NCBI RefSeq assembly: GCF_947648125.1
Contig: NZ_CANSMR010000017.1
Coordinates: 113,208 to 177,207 of the forward strand
Length of the DNA: 64,000 nucleotides
Direction of reading: 5' to 3'
From: an uncultured Bradyrhizobium sp.
GTDB lineage: Bacteria > Pseudomonadota > Alphaproteobacteria > Rhizobiales > Xanthobacteraceae
Shown here: positions 9,156 through 19,296 of the stretch, in pieces
Numbering within the stretch: position 1 is the first letter of the stretch
Layout: each line of letters starts with the position of its first letter
Position numbers and translations under genes: made by a program
Notes under the pieces: model-generated
What the model was told of the DNA's origin: nothing
Database searches by the model: none
Seen by the model: only the letters and a program-made list of their open reading frames with translations

Positions 9156-9157
9156 CG

Positions 9158-9285
9158 CGTAGCCCGGATGCAGCGAAGCGCAATCCGGGACGGTGTCACA
9201 GGAGGAAAAACCTGCCCCGGATTTCGCGGAGCCTGTCATCGGGCGCGCGTTCGCGCGACCCGTTGGCTCCATCCGGGCTACAAGG
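9158..9285. repeat. intergenic palindromic repeat, family D copy
   Basis: GTAGCCCGGATGCAGCGAAG and TCCATCCGGGCTAC form the outer arms; GAGCCTGTCATCGGGCGCGC sits in the middle. It lies in the gap between the converging SDR and alpha/beta hydrolase genes and could act as a bidirectional transcript end. Confidence 0.7.
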
Positions 9286-9308
9286 CTACAAGGCAAAGAC
9301 TTCACCTG

Positions 9309-10049
9309 CTACGAATGCTTCGCGACCCAGGCCGCGAATGCGTCCAGCACCTCGGCGATCACCTCGCGGTCGTTGCGGCCGGAGCGCTTCAGGACATGAA
9401 AGGAGTGATCGGCCTCCTGCACCAGCTGGAGCGTCGCCCGCGCGCCGAGCCCCTTCACCACGGGCTCGAGCAAATCGAGCTCGGCCAGCGCATCGCGCGT
9501 GCCCTGCAGGAACAGCAAGGGGATCTTGACCTCGGCGAGATGTTTGGCCCGCTCGCTCGACGGCTTGCCGGCGGGATGCAGGGGAAAGCCGAGGAACACC
9601 AGCCCGCGCACGCCTTCGAGCGGCGCTTTGGCCTGCGCCTGCGAGGTCATGCGTCCGCCGAACGACTTGCCGCCGGCGAACAGCGGCAGTTCGCCGCAAC
9701 GGCGCGCGGCCTCCGCGACCGCAGCGTGTACCGTCGCCTGCGCGACGGCGGGCGGATCGGGCCGCTTGCTGCCCTTCTCCATGTAGGGAAATTGATAGCG
9801 CAAGGTCGCGATGCCGCGCTCGGCAAGGCCGACCGCAATCGTCTCCATCGACGGATGCGTCATGCCGGCGCCGGCACCATGCGCGAACACATATGCGGCG
9901 CGCGCCTGCGCCGGGCGCAGCAACAGTGCGGACACTGAGTTGTCGCCCGAGACCGTGATCGTGAGCGGTTGTGCACTTGGCGCGTTCAAGATGACATCTC
10001 GAAGAATTGTTGCTCCGTCACTTCTAGCCGCAGGCAGCCATGCGCGCAA
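9309..10049 (-). CDS. alpha/beta hydrolase, Tex30/KANL3-like
   Basis: A predicted cytoplasmic serine hydrolase of up to 246 residues. [17 protein letters not shown] carries the oxyanion region, [11 protein letters not shown] contains a G-x-S-x-G nucleophile elbow, and the catalytic histidine is in EADHSFHV. This matches the dienelactone-hydrolase-related KANL3/Tex30 family. The true start is uncertain: the long form begins at 10049, but a TTG about 20 codons in would remove a poorly conserved leader. Confidence 0.78.
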   Translation of the reverse strand: MRAWLPAARSDGATILRDVILNAPSAQPLTITVSGDNSVSALLLRPAQARAAYVFAHGAGAGMTHPSMETIAVGLAERGIATLRYQFPYMEKGSKRPDPPAVAQATVHAAVAEAARRCGELPLFAGGKSFGGRMTSQAQAKAPLEGVRGLVFLGFPLHPAGKPSSERAKHLAEVKIPLLFLQGTRDALAELDLLEPVVKGLGARATLQLVQEADHSFHVLKRSGRNDREVIAEVLDAFAAWVAKHS

Positions 10050-10265
10050 ATGCCGCCGAGGCGAGCACGCAGCAAGTGAACTGGCTCACAGCCAACCAAC
10101 ATTTCTTTTGCGACATTTCCTTTGCAACATTTCCGTTGTTAGACCGAGAGCCGCCACTGTAGGATGGCACAAAGCGCACCACACGCTTAACGCGAACCTG
10201 TTTCGGCTATTTTTAGTATCTCATCAATATATGACGCGCGGGTACCGCGAATTGGGGGATGGGGC

Positions 10266-12101
10266 ATGCCTCGCAAGACGATCTTCTTCATCGGGCTGCT
10301 GATTGTCGCCGGCGTCCTCTACCTCAAGGACGATATCGAGACGGTGGTGAGCGGCTTCCGTGTCAAGGTCGTCGACTACCAGCCGCCGGCAAAGACGGTG
10401 TGGCTGGATCAGAATGTCAGCGCCGAACGGCTGCGCTGGTTCTACCACGCCGACCAGGGCACGCGGACCTTCGGCATTCCCATCGAATGGTTCATGGCGC
10501 TGGAGCAGCCGACGGTCTGGCCGGTGCTCACCGCGGCACCGCGGCTCAGCGAGACCAATTATCTCGGCCGCTTCGGCTTTATTCCCGACACCGTGATTCC
10601 AGGCAGCCCCGATCCGCTGCCGATCGGCTTTGCGCCGAGCGGCCCGATGGCCGATGCCAACGGCGCGCCGTGGCGCAATCCGCATAGCAAGGCCGACATG
10701 AACGGGGTCGGGCTGACCTGCTCCGCCTGCCACACCGGAAGCTTCAGCTATCGCGGCACCGAGATCGTGATCGACGGCGGCCCGGCCAACACCAACCTGT
10801 TCGAATTCCAGAAGAGCGTCGGCGTCTCACTGCTGCTGACGCGGTTCTGGCCGGGCCGCTTCGCGCGCTTTGCCGAGGAGATCCTCGGCAAGGACTCCAC
10901 CGTTGAGGAGCGCATGGCGCTGCGCGGCCAGCTCGATCTCGTGCTGAAGCAATACGCCAACATCAACGCGTTGGAGACCAAAGTCGCCCCCAACAGCGTC
11001 GAGGAAGGCTATGCGCGGCTCGACGCGCTCAACCGGATCGGCAACCAGGTGTTCTCGATCGATCTGAACAATCCGAACAACTACGCCTCGCATTCGGCGC
11101 CGGTGCATTTCCCGCGGATCTGGAACGCGCCGTGGTTCAGCTGGGTGCAGTATGACGGCTCGATCATGCAGCCGATGGTGCGCAATGCCGGCGAGGCGCT
11201 CGGCGTCAGCGCCGAGCTCAATCTGCTCGACGAGTCCAAGGGCCTGTTCAAATCGAGCGCGCGGATCGACGTGCTGCACGAGATGGAGCGGATGATCGCC
11301 GGCGAGCCGCCCAGCGAGGACAAGGGCTTTAGCGGCCTGGCGTCGCCGAAATGGCCGGAGAACATCCTGGGGCAGATCAACATGGATCTCGCGAAGAAGG
11401 GTGGCGAATTCTACAAGACGCACTGCCAGGGCTGCCATGGCCCGGCGATCGACAGCAAGGCGCTGCCTGCAAGCGAAGCCTTTGCGCTGTTCAAGGACAA
11501 GAAGCGCTGGATCAAGAACGACGCCGGCCAGCCACTGCTCGACGTCGAGATGATTCCGATCAGCCATATCGGTACCGACAGCGCGCAGGCCGAAGGCCTC
11601 AAAAGCCGCACCGTCGAGACGCCGGCCAATCTGAAGATCAAGGACGGCGGTTTCGGGCCCGCGCTCGGCGAACTGGTCGAGAAGACCGTCGACTACTGGT
11701 ACGACCAGAACAAGACCCCGCCGGAGGATCGCAAGCGCATCAACGGCTACCGGCCGAACGAGATCCAGGCGCCGCTCGCCTACAAGGTCCGGCCGCTCAA
11801 CGGCATCTGGGCGACCCCGCCCTATCTGCACAACGGCTCAGTGCCGTCCATCTACGCGCTGCTGTCGCCGGTGAAGGATCGGCCCCCAATCTTCTATCTC
11901 GGCAACCGGGAGTATGATCCCAAGGATCTCGGCTATGTCTGGAAGGACAACATCAAGAACGCCTTCGTGCTCGACACCAGCAAACGCGGCAACAGCAATT
12001 CCGGACACGAATTCTCGAACGAGAAGCGCCTCGGCGTGATCGGGCCGGAGCTGAAGGAAGACGAGCGCCGCGCCCTGATCGAGTTCATCAAGACGCTGTA
12101 G
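10266..12101 (+). CDS. dihaem c-type cytochrome, RoxA-like
   Basis: A 611-residue exported protein with an N-terminal anchor (IFFIGLLIVAGVLYL) and two haem c sites, CSACH near residue 152 and CQGCH near residue 387. The roughly 235-residue spacing, overall size and the segment WNAPWFSWVQYDGSIMQP between the haems fit the RoxA/RoxB dihaem dioxygenase-like family rather than the shorter CcpA peroxidases. The C-terminus has TPPYLHNGSVPSIYALL, a motif around the distal haem-binding part. RoxA proteins cleave polyisoprene; whether this one does is not known. The 216-bp AT-richer gap upstream contains no gene I can support. Confidence 0.75.
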   Translation: MPRKTIFFIGLLIVAGVLYLKDDIETVVSGFRVKVVDYQPPAKTVWLDQNVSAERLRWFYHADQGTRTFGIPIEWFMALEQPTVWPVLTAAPRLSETNYLGRFGFIPDTVIPGSPDPLPIGFAPSGPMADANGAPWRNPHSKADMNGVGLTCSACHTGSFSYRGTEIVIDGGPANTNLFEFQKSVGVSLLLTRFWPGRFARFAEEILGKDSTVEERMALRGQLDLVLKQYANINALETKVAPNSVEEGYARLDALNRIGNQVFSIDLNNPNNYASHSAPVHFPRIWNAPWFSWVQYDGSIMQPMVRNAGEALGVSAELNLLDESKGLFKSSARIDVLHEMERMIAGEPPSEDKGFSGLASPKWPENILGQINMDLAKKGGEFYKTHCQGCHGPAIDSKALPASEAFALFKDKKRWIKNDAGQPLLDVEMIPISHIGTDSAQAEGLKSRTVETPANLKIKDGGFGPALGELVEKTVDYWYDQNKTPPEDRKRINGYRPNEIQAPLAYKVRPLNGIWATPPYLHNGSVPSIYALLSPVKDRPPIFYLGNREYDPKDLGYVWKDNIKNAFVLDTSKRGNSNSGHEFSNEKRLGVIGPELKEDERRALIEFIKTL

Positions 12102-12116
12102 CGCTCGCGGTATAGA

Positions 12117-13661
<1,545 letters not shown>

Positions 13662-13983
13662 CAGTCCCTCCGTTACCTGCTGCACATTTCATCGTCAGCG
13701 ACACCAGCCATGATGCGCCGGACAGGCAGCGAAAGCCAATGCCTATCGGCAACGTCCTGCGCACCGGCGAACGAGAAGACGCGTCAAAACGGGATCGGCA
13801 TGCGCGCCGCACCGGGAATCGAGGAGTTATCTTATCCGTCACGATAACAACAACTTATAGCTCTATGCCGCGGCTCGTCCGGCGCGAGATGCGGCTGCTT
13901 TCTCCGTCCCGTCATCGCGTGCTAGATCAGCATCGACTGGCGCAAGGGCGCTGCCGACACTGAACGAACCAAGGGCCAAAGCC

Positions 13984-14697
13984 GTGTCCAACAACAACGA
14001 AGCGATAGCGATCAAATTCCGCTGCCCGGCGGAGCTCGAGGGCAAGATTCCGCCGCCGGTGCCCGCGTCATTGGGTCTTCCCGGATGGCTCAAGGCGATG
14101 CCGACGCAGGCCTTCAATGCGATGAGCAATCGCGAGGAAGATACCGTCAAGCGCTGCCCGCCATTCGTCGACGCAATGACATCGGGTTTCCTGATGCCGC
14201 TGATCTGCGACCTCAAGATCGAGAATGGCGAAATGACATGGGACAACGACCTTCCGTCCGGGGGCGTGCTCGAATTCCCGCGCTCGCCGGTCGGCTTCCA
14301 CGACGAAAGCCAGGTGATCGGCTCGCCGCTGTTCGAACCGGACCGCTTCGTCATCAAGTTCGTCAATCTGTGGACCATCGAGGCGCCGGCGGGCTACTCG
14401 CTGTTCTTCACGCATCCGGTCAATCGGTTCGACCTGCCGTTCACCACGCTGACCGGGATGGTCGATTGCGATCAGTTTCACGACAGCTGGATTCATTTCC
14501 CGGCGCGCTGGCACGACACCAATTTCAACGGCGTACTGCCCAAGGGCACGCCGGTTGCGCAATGCTTCCCGGTGAAGCGCGAAAACTGGGTCGCGCAGAC
14601 CGCAGCGATGACGCCGGATGAAACATCGCGCGCACAGGAACTGTCGAACAGGATGGCCCGCGAGCCCGGACTCTATCGCCGCCAGTTTCGGACGTAG
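13984..14697 (+). CDS. conserved hypothetical protein (possibly DUF6065-like)
   Basis: A 237-residue soluble protein with no signal peptide. It starts at a GTG after AAGGGCC. The centre has KFVNLWTIEAPAGYSLFFTH and PVNRFDLPFTTLTGMVDCDQ, a pattern I associate with a widespread but uncharacterised alphaproteobacterial family. No catalytic motif is evident and neighbours give no clue. Confidence 0.7.
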   Translation: MSNNNEAIAIKFRCPAELEGKIPPPVPASLGLPGWLKAMPTQAFNAMSNREEDTVKRCPPFVDAMTSGFLMPLICDLKIENGEMTWDNDLPSGGVLEFPRSPVGFHDESQVIGSPLFEPDRFVIKFVNLWTIEAPAGYSLFFTHPVNRFDLPFTTLTGMVDCDQFHDSWIHFPARWHDTNFNGVLPKGTPVAQCFPVKRENWVAQTAAMTPDETSRAQELSNRMAREPGLYRRQFRT

Positions 14698-14741
14698 ATC
14701 AGAGCGCAGGAGACGGCGTTACGGCGTGCCTCCCTCCATTC

Positions 14742-14767
14742 GTCGTCCCTGCGCAAGCAGGGACGAC
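14742..14767. repeat. short hairpin, family A unit
   Basis: GTCGTCCCTGC-GCAA-GCAGGGACGAC is a perfect 11-bp stem with a 4-nt loop between two converging genes. It is the same unit that ends the longer family A elements. It may serve as a transcript end, although no T-run follows. Confidence 0.6.
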
Positions 14768-14824
14768 ACCGAGTGTGTTGCGCCGCTTGTGAGTCATACA
14801 CCGACACGATTTGCCCGAGCTTCG

Positions 14825-15661
14825 CTAGCTCAAAAACTTCGCAGCTGCGCTGGGACGGAAGAAGAAGCGGCCGTGCGATGCCATGGCCAGCGCGGACGTC
14901 GTGCGGCCGATCATTTGCGGCCGGCCGCGCAACGCCAGACGCAGATTGGCTTCGCCGGCAGCACGGTCGCCCATTTCCAGAAGACAGGCGGAGAAGCTGG
15001 TGCGCGTCAGGGGATCGTCGGGGCGCTGCGCCAGCACCTGACGGTAGAGATCCGCCGCAGCCGCGTATTCGCCATCGAGCAGCAGCACACGCGCGAGCGC
15101 GGCCAGGATATCGGGATGTCCCGGCGCCACAGCGCGGAGCTTCTCGAGAATCTCGCGCGCGCGGCCGCGCTCATTGCGATGGGGCAGGATCTGCGCGAGC
15201 AATAGCTGCAATTCGAGGCTCGCGGGCGCGAGAGCAAGCGCGCTATCGATGACGGCAACCGCCTCGTCGAAGCGGCCGGCGGCGGCCAATTGCCCGGCCA
15301 ATTCCTGAAATGCGGGCAGGAACGGCGGCCGCCGCGCGGTGGTCCGCCGCAGCACATCGATCGCCTCGCTGCGGCGACCGGCACCGGCGAGCGCCGCGCC
15401 GAGCAGGGTCTCGACGCCGGGATCCTCGACGCGGCGCGCAGCACGCTCGAGCGGCGCGATCGCCTCCTCGTTGCGCCGCTGGGCCATGAGCGCCCGTGCC
15501 AGGATCGTGGCCGCGCCGACATCGGTCCGGTTTGCCTTCAACACCTCCGCCGCCAGCCGTTCGGCTTCGACGACTTGCCCCATCTGCAACGCGACCATGG
15601 CGCGTTGCAGAACCGGGGATGGGCTGGGCCCGCGATGGGAAGGAGGCGGAGGTTTCGGCAT
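14825..15661 (-). CDS. tetratricopeptide-repeat protein
   Basis: A 278-residue alpha-helical repeat protein. Successive TPR-like units are visible, for example GQVVEAERLAAEVLKANRTD, then ARALMAQRRNEEAIAPLERA, then AAAGRFDEAVAVIDSALALA and DGEYAAAADLYRQVLAQRPD. There is no signal peptide. TPR proteins are binding scaffolds; no partner is evident here. It is the last chromosomal gene before the island. Confidence 0.85.
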   Translation of the reverse strand: MPKPPPPSHRGPSPSPVLQRAMVALQMGQVVEAERLAAEVLKANRTDVGAATILARALMAQRRNEEAIAPLERAARRVEDPGVETLLGAALAGAGRRSEAIDVLRRTTARRPPFLPAFQELAGQLAAAGRFDEAVAVIDSALALAPASLELQLLLAQILPHRNERGRAREILEKLRAVAPGHPDILAALARVLLLDGEYAAAADLYRQVLAQRPDDPLTRTSFSACLLEMGDRAAGEANLRLALRGRPQMIGRTTSALAMASHGRFFFRPSAAAKFLS

Positions 15662-15877
15662 GCGGCCCGTCGTGAGATGATCTTGTCAGCCGTTATCACT
15701 GCCGCCGACAGAGCTCCAGTGAAAGTCGCATCCGGGCGGCACACGCTTGCGACATTGCAGCGCTGCGCCGACCGCAACTCCGCTGCCATGGTCCGCAATC
15801 TCGGAATCAGCCGTCGATTGGCGCAAGGAAGCTCCGAACAGACAGGATGCCGATCTGCGGAGCGGGCCAGGCGGAAA

Positions 15878-15895
15878 ATGGCGATCCCGGGAAGA
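15878..15895. other. left attachment site (att core repeat)
   Basis: ATGGCGATCCCGGGAAGA matches the tRNA-Arg 3' end at 38472-38489 base for base over 18 bp and diverges directly outside on both sides. This is the displaced tRNA tail left by integration. Confidence 0.85.
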
Positions 15896-15927
15896 AGGCG
15901 ACGATCCTTTCCTGGCAATGGCTTACG

Positions 15928-15990
15928 GCGACTAACGCCGCTAACAGCGCCTCACGTCATTAAAGGGCTTTTTCGGCCTGTGACTAACGG
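15928..15990. promoter_or_regulatory. candidate left integrase arm sites
   Basis: GCGACTAACGC at 15928-15938 and GTGACTAACGG at 15980-15990 match two copies of GTGACTAACGC at the other end of the island (38399-38409 and 38422-38432), all in the same orientation. Their presence only close to both ends suits arm-type binding by the tyrosine integrase. A weaker CACTAACCGCC follows at about 16050. Confidence 0.6.
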
Positions 15991-16026
15991 ACTTGAAGGG
16001 GTTTCTCTGCGCGCGGGATTGAGCAC

Positions 16027-16137
16027 ATGACCGGAAATCCCTTGCCCGCCACTAACCGCCATCCCGCCGATCTCCGCGCGCAGATCGCCGCGCTGAAGGC
16101 CGCCGAGGCCGAGCTGCGCTCTGCACCAATTCGGTAA
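16027..16137 (+). CDS. small ORF, helical, at island left end
   Basis: A 36-codon frame starting at ATG 16027 (MTGNPLPATNRHPADLRAQI, then a charged helix with AALKAAEAELR). It is too short for confident calling. The helix resembles the start of small coiled-coil proteins common in rhizobial phage regions, so it may be a short gene or a truncated one. It lies in the same direction as the replication gene. Confidence 0.35.
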   Translation: MTGNPLPATNRHPADLRAQIAALKAAEAELRSAPIR

Positions 16138-16255
16138 ATCGGGAAGCGATATCTTCCGGTGTGCCGGTGTGATGACTATTTGAGGATTCGAGCGACCGCG
16201 ACGCATCCGGGGACGGGCAAACGCAGGGGTCGCAATCCGCAGATCAGGAATCGAA

Positions 16256-16290
16256 AGGCCCTGCCAGCTTGGATAGGGCCGGCAGGGCCT
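16256..16290 (+). terminator. strong hairpin upstream of the replication operon
   Basis: AGGCCCTGCC (16256-16265) pairs perfectly with GGCAGGGCCT (16281-16290) around a 15-nt loop; the following GATTGATTTG is only weakly T-rich. It could end transcription arriving from the left or shape the leader of the replication transcript. Confidence 0.45.
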
Positions 16291-16332
16291 GATTGATTTG
16301 AGCAACGGCTACCACCCCGTCGCTCGGCACCA

Positions 16333-16351
16333 TCACAGTGAGAGGCTGTGA
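16333..16351 (+). promoter_or_regulatory. hairpin presenting the ribosome-binding site
   Basis: TCACAG and CTGTGA form a 6-bp stem around the loop TGAGAGG, immediately before the ATG at 16353. The AGAGG ribosome-binding sequence sits in the loop. The same loop with a longer stem occurs at 21451-21475, so the motif looks deliberate; it may be bound by a protein to control translation. Confidence 0.5.
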
Positions 16352-16352
16352 C

Positions 16353-17291
16353 ATGTCTGTATCTAAAAATCCGTCTCCCGACATTCAAGCATCCGCCGCC
16401 GCTAAGGGCGACAAATTCACCCGCGATCAGTTTGATTGGCTGCGACAGGTAGCACTCGACAGTGAGCTGCCACCTACGGCCACGCGCGTCGCGATCGCGC
16501 TGACAAAGTACTTCAACCGCGAGCATGACGGCTGGGCCTGGATGTCACAGGCCAAGTTGGCGCTCGATCTCGGCATGCCGGAGCGCACGGTCCGGTTCGC
16601 GCTGTCGGCCTTGATCAAGGCCGGCCACATGATCACCAAACGGCGCGGGCGGATGGAAACGAGCCTGTATCACCTCGCCTTGAAAGACGAGAGTGACCGG
16701 CAACCCATTGCCGATCATGACCGGCAACCCATTGCCACTCACTCCGGAGTGACCGGCAAAAATCAGCAGAGTGACCGGCAAAAACCTGCACGAGTGACCG
16801 GCAACCCATTGCCTACAAACCCTCTGAAAGAACCCTCTGAAGAATCCATTGAAGAAGAGTCAGACTCTCCTCGCCTCGATCTCGGTGAAGAAGGGCGGCG
16901 CGTCGTTCAGGAACAGACTCAGACCCTCGATGCCACCTTTGAGTCGTTCTGGAACCAGTACCCCCGCAAGGTCGACAAGGGCGCCGCCAAGAAGGCCTAT
17001 ACCAGCGTCATCAGGAACAAGCAGGCGACGCCGGCCGAGCTCTTGACCGGCGCCATGCGCTACGCCGCGGAGCGCATCGGGCAAGATCCAAAATACACCA
17101 AGCATGCGACAACCTGGCTGCACGCTGAGAGTTGGGCGAACGAGCCGGCCGCCACGCCGATCGCCGACACCATCGAGGACGGCAACCCGACAGCAGCGCC
17201 GCCACCGAACCGGCCACCATCCGGCAATCCCCACGAAGCCCGGCTCATGGCCCGACTCGCTGCCCTCGCCGCGAAGGGGAGCCAGCAATGA
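16353..17291 (+). CDS. phage replication initiator-like protein (O-like)
   Basis: A 312-residue DNA-binding protein. Residues about 25-95 form a winged helix-turn-helix (VALDSELPPTATRVAIALTK, WMSQAKLALDLGMPERTVRF). Residues 195-260 are the C-terminal block seen in phage and DnaT-like replication proteins: FWNQYPRKVDKGAAKKAY ... KYTKHATTWLHAESWANE. Between them is a hydrophilic linker with repeated DRQPIA and VTG, encoded by the iteron-like DNA repeats. Start: the ATG at 16353 follows AGAGG; a GTG at 16338 is less likely. It overlaps the next gene by ATGA. By analogy with lambda O it would bind iterons within its own gene and recruit the helicase; this role is inferred. Confidence 0.75.
   Translation: MSVSKNPSPDIQASAAAKGDKFTRDQFDWLRQVALDSELPPTATRVAIALTKYFNREHDGWAWMSQAKLALDLGMPERTVRFALSALIKAGHMITKRRGRMETSLYHLALKDESDRQPIADHDRQPIATHSGVTGKNQQSDRQKPARVTGNPLPTNPLKEPSEESIEEESDSPRLDLGEEGRRVVQEQTQTLDATFESFWNQYPRKVDKGAAKKAYTSVIRNKQATPAELLTGAMRYAAERIGQDPKYTKHATTWLHAESWANEPAATPIADTIEDGNPTAAPPPNRPPSGNPHEARLMARLAALAAKGSQQ
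16691..16856 (+). other. candidate replication origin inside the initiator gene
   Basis: Five direct copies of TGACCGGCAA begin at 16694, 16718, 16750, 16772 and 16795 (steps 24, 32, 22 and 23 bp). Three extend to TGACCGGCAACCCATTGCC. Directly after come three tandem 13-mers: AACCCTCTGAAAG (16818), AACCCTCTGAAGA (16831) and ATCCATTGAAGAA (16844), purine-rich and lower in GC than the surroundings. Helical phasing of iterons followed by 13-mers within an initiator gene matches the lambda ori layout. No origin activity is shown by the sequence. Confidence 0.6.
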
Positions 17292-17974
17292 ACCAGATCA
17301 CCGAGACGACGGGCCAGCAGATCGTCACCGCCACCACCGGCAACAAGATCACCTTGCCGATGGTGTTCGCGGCGGCCAAACCGACAATCGAGGCAATCAA
17401 GATGATGTGGACGCCCCTGCAGTGGTGCGCGCAGCACCACGACAGGATCGGCAACGTTGTCGGTGTCGACGTGCTGGACACTCGAAAGGAGGCCTGCGCC
17501 AGAAACCGCGACGCGGCGCGGCAATGGTACGACTATATCCCAGATTGGCCGGTGCTCGATCAGGCCGAGAAGCTGTTCACCGCCGCCGAGAACACCCCGG
17601 CGCCGGCCGACTGGATGCCGATGGCCTTCGACGCCATGCTGATGGCCATGCCGAACGCCAAGAACATCTCCGAGCACACCGTCGCCGCCTACCTCGAAAC
17701 GCTCGACGATCCCGAGACGTGGCAGGGATACGGGCCGGGCTTCTCGGCCGCCGTCGTGGTCCGCTCGATCCGTGAGACCATGCGGGCAAGCACCTACGTG
17801 GCAACCCCGTGCGAGCTGCTGCAGATGTTGCAGAAGCACCGCAAGCTGTTCAGGACCTGGCAATCCGATGTGCAGTGGCTACGCGATGCCCGCGACCGCG
17901 CCGAGGACATCTTGCTGAACCTGGGCGAGATCAAATTCGACATGCCCGACGATGACAGCCTGATCCCGTTCTGA
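17288..17974 (+). CDS. unknown protein coupled to the initiator; possible helicase-loader role
   Basis: A 228-residue soluble protein whose ATG overlaps the stop of the initiator gene (ATGA). There is no Walker motif. The C-terminal half has AAYLETLDDPETWQGYGP, then AVVVRSIRETMRASTYVATP and CELLQMLQKHRKL. This order (short helix pair, then a Y/F-x-P-x-x-E-L segment) is what I recall from phage replication partners such as lambda P-type loaders, and the size is close to that of lambda P. That role is inferred mainly from position. A simple alternative is a phage protein of unknown function. Confidence 0.6.
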   Translation: MNQITETTGQQIVTATTGNKITLPMVFAAAKPTIEAIKMMWTPLQWCAQHHDRIGNVVGVDVLDTRKEACARNRDAARQWYDYIPDWPVLDQAEKLFTAAENTPAPADWMPMAFDAMLMAMPNAKNISEHTVAAYLETLDDPETWQGYGPGFSAAVVVRSIRETMRASTYVATPCELLQMLQKHRKLFRTWQSDVQWLRDARDRAEDILLNLGEIKFDMPDDDSLIPF

Positions 17975-18678
17975 GGAGCGCGCCGCCCCGAGCGGGCATG
18001 ACCAAATGGAGTGCTCCGCTTGAGCAATAATTCATTCCTCGAAACCTGGCGTAGACTGCCCCTGCTCCCGCCGGGTTTCGCAAGCCCCCCTTTGAAGCCT
18101 GTGGAGCAGGCGACCCCGCCAAGCGGCCGCTCGCAAGACGGGGTCGCTGCGTGTCGGGCACCCTCAGAGCCGCCGGCCGCTACAAGCTGATCGAGCTGCG
18201 CGACTGCATCGCGCGCGTGCACATCAGCGGCGGCTGCTCCAGCACGTTGTCGCCGTCACCGACAGCATGCCTGGGTCGGATGACTGGTAGCGCTAGAGAG
18301 CGAACGCGCCGGTCCCACATCATGTCCCAAGGCACGTCGCGTGAGCGCATGACATGAAAATGACGTTGCCGAGGTATTCGTGGGTATGCCGTTCGTCACT
18401 AAAAGGTTGGGCGCCACCTGTGCAGAATCACACGCGTCCGGGAAATTGCCCGCCTCGGAGACGAAACCAGCGCCGCCAGCGATCATACTACGCTGGCCGG
18501 CGACTGGCCTCCGTAGCGCGCCGCCAGAGCGAGTGCGCGGCATCACCAGCATAAACGAAACCGCAATCCACCTCAGGGTCAGGATCGCCCACCGGCCAGC
18601 GCGGTAACGTGAACCTTCACGCCTCCGTAGCGGACCTATCCGTGGAATCCTGCGGAGACCCAAACCGGGAGGTGCAAC
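17975..18678. other. 704-bp stretch without a supported gene
   Basis: Short frames exist on both strands but none has a convincing ribosome-binding site or recognisable product. A plus-strand frame from about 18151 (SGTLRAAGRYKLIELRDCIA) is the least unlikely. There are small hairpins near 18095-18145. A terminase recognition site (cos or pac) could lie in such a region, but I see nothing specific. Confidence 0.4.
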
Positions 18679-19044
18679 ATGCGCAAGCCTAGATCATTTG
18701 TTGCGATGGCGGCGTCTGTGGCTGTGCTGGGATTGATCGCGAGCAATCCGGCACAGGCTGATCGATTCGACGTTTGCATGAGTAATTGTACGAAGAGTCA
18801 GAACCCCGCTCACGCGGACAGCTGTGATCGTGCTTATGGTGCCTTCGCCATCGATGGTGTTAATCTGGACCTCTACTGGCCTTGTGAAGACCAGCTCCGG
18901 GACACTTGCCAACGCACCTGTGCACGTTATCTCGACGATCTCGGGCAGCCAAAGCGCGGCGGCAGTTACGGCAACCCTCGGCATTGGCAGCGGGAGGTGC
19001 TGCCGTCTGATTGGTACAAACCTGGGTGGGGGCCAGGCCGCTAA
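18679..19044 (+). CDS. cysteine-rich secreted protein
   Basis: A 121-residue exported protein with a clean signal peptide (ending SNPAQA-DR) and a strong GGGAGGTG ribosome-binding site. The mature part contains six cysteines: DVCMSNC, ADSC, WPC and DTCQRTC, spaced to make disulfides. The C-terminal tail is rich in W, G and P. No family recognised. It sits between the replication genes and the recombinase and may act in the periplasm. Confidence 0.65.
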   Translation: MRKPRSFVAMAASVAVLGLIASNPAQADRFDVCMSNCTKSQNPAHADSCDRAYGAFAIDGVNLDLYWPCEDQLRDTCQRTCARYLDDLGQPKRGGSYGNPRHWQREVLPSDWYKPGWGPGR

Positions 19045-19119
19045 CCCCCCGGGCCACCGCACACATCCCCATGTCGATTATTTTTCGATGGCCATCGAAG
19101 TGTGGCCGCGCCGCGATCG

Positions 19120-19206
19120 TCAGAGCATAACGCCAAACCACAGCACGAGCGCGAACAGCACCACCAGGGCGGCGGTGATGATCACTTCGCTCGTGGGGAT
19201 CTTCAT
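19120..19206 (-). CDS. 28-residue single-span membrane peptide
   Basis: A minus-strand frame from ATG 19206: MKIPTSEVIITAALVVLFAL followed by VLWFGVML and a stop. It consists almost wholly of one hydrophobic helix. The ribosome-binding site is weak. It resembles in style three other tiny membrane proteins on the same strand at 20451-21126, which raises confidence that it is a real gene. Confidence 0.42.
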   Translation of the reverse strand: MKIPTSEVIITAALVVLFALVLWFGVML

Positions 19207-19296
19207 CGACCCGGCCTTCGCGTAAGGGACGGTGCAGCATATCACGGATGGCGCGGTCGGACTTACCGGGCCGGCGGGCTCGCCTTATGCTCGAAG

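Noticed and set aside
15878-15895. A second, truncated tRNA gene
   Set aside because: Only 18 bp match the tRNA 3' end; this is the att duplication, not a gene.
16691-16813. CRISPR array
   Set aside because: The repeats are 10-19 bp with 3-20 bp between them and lie inside a coding sequence; iterons fit far better. No cas gene is present.
18256-18663. A minus-strand 135-codon frame in the gap before the Cys-rich protein
   Set aside because: No ribosome-binding site, no recognisable domain and low-quality composition; left as gene-less.
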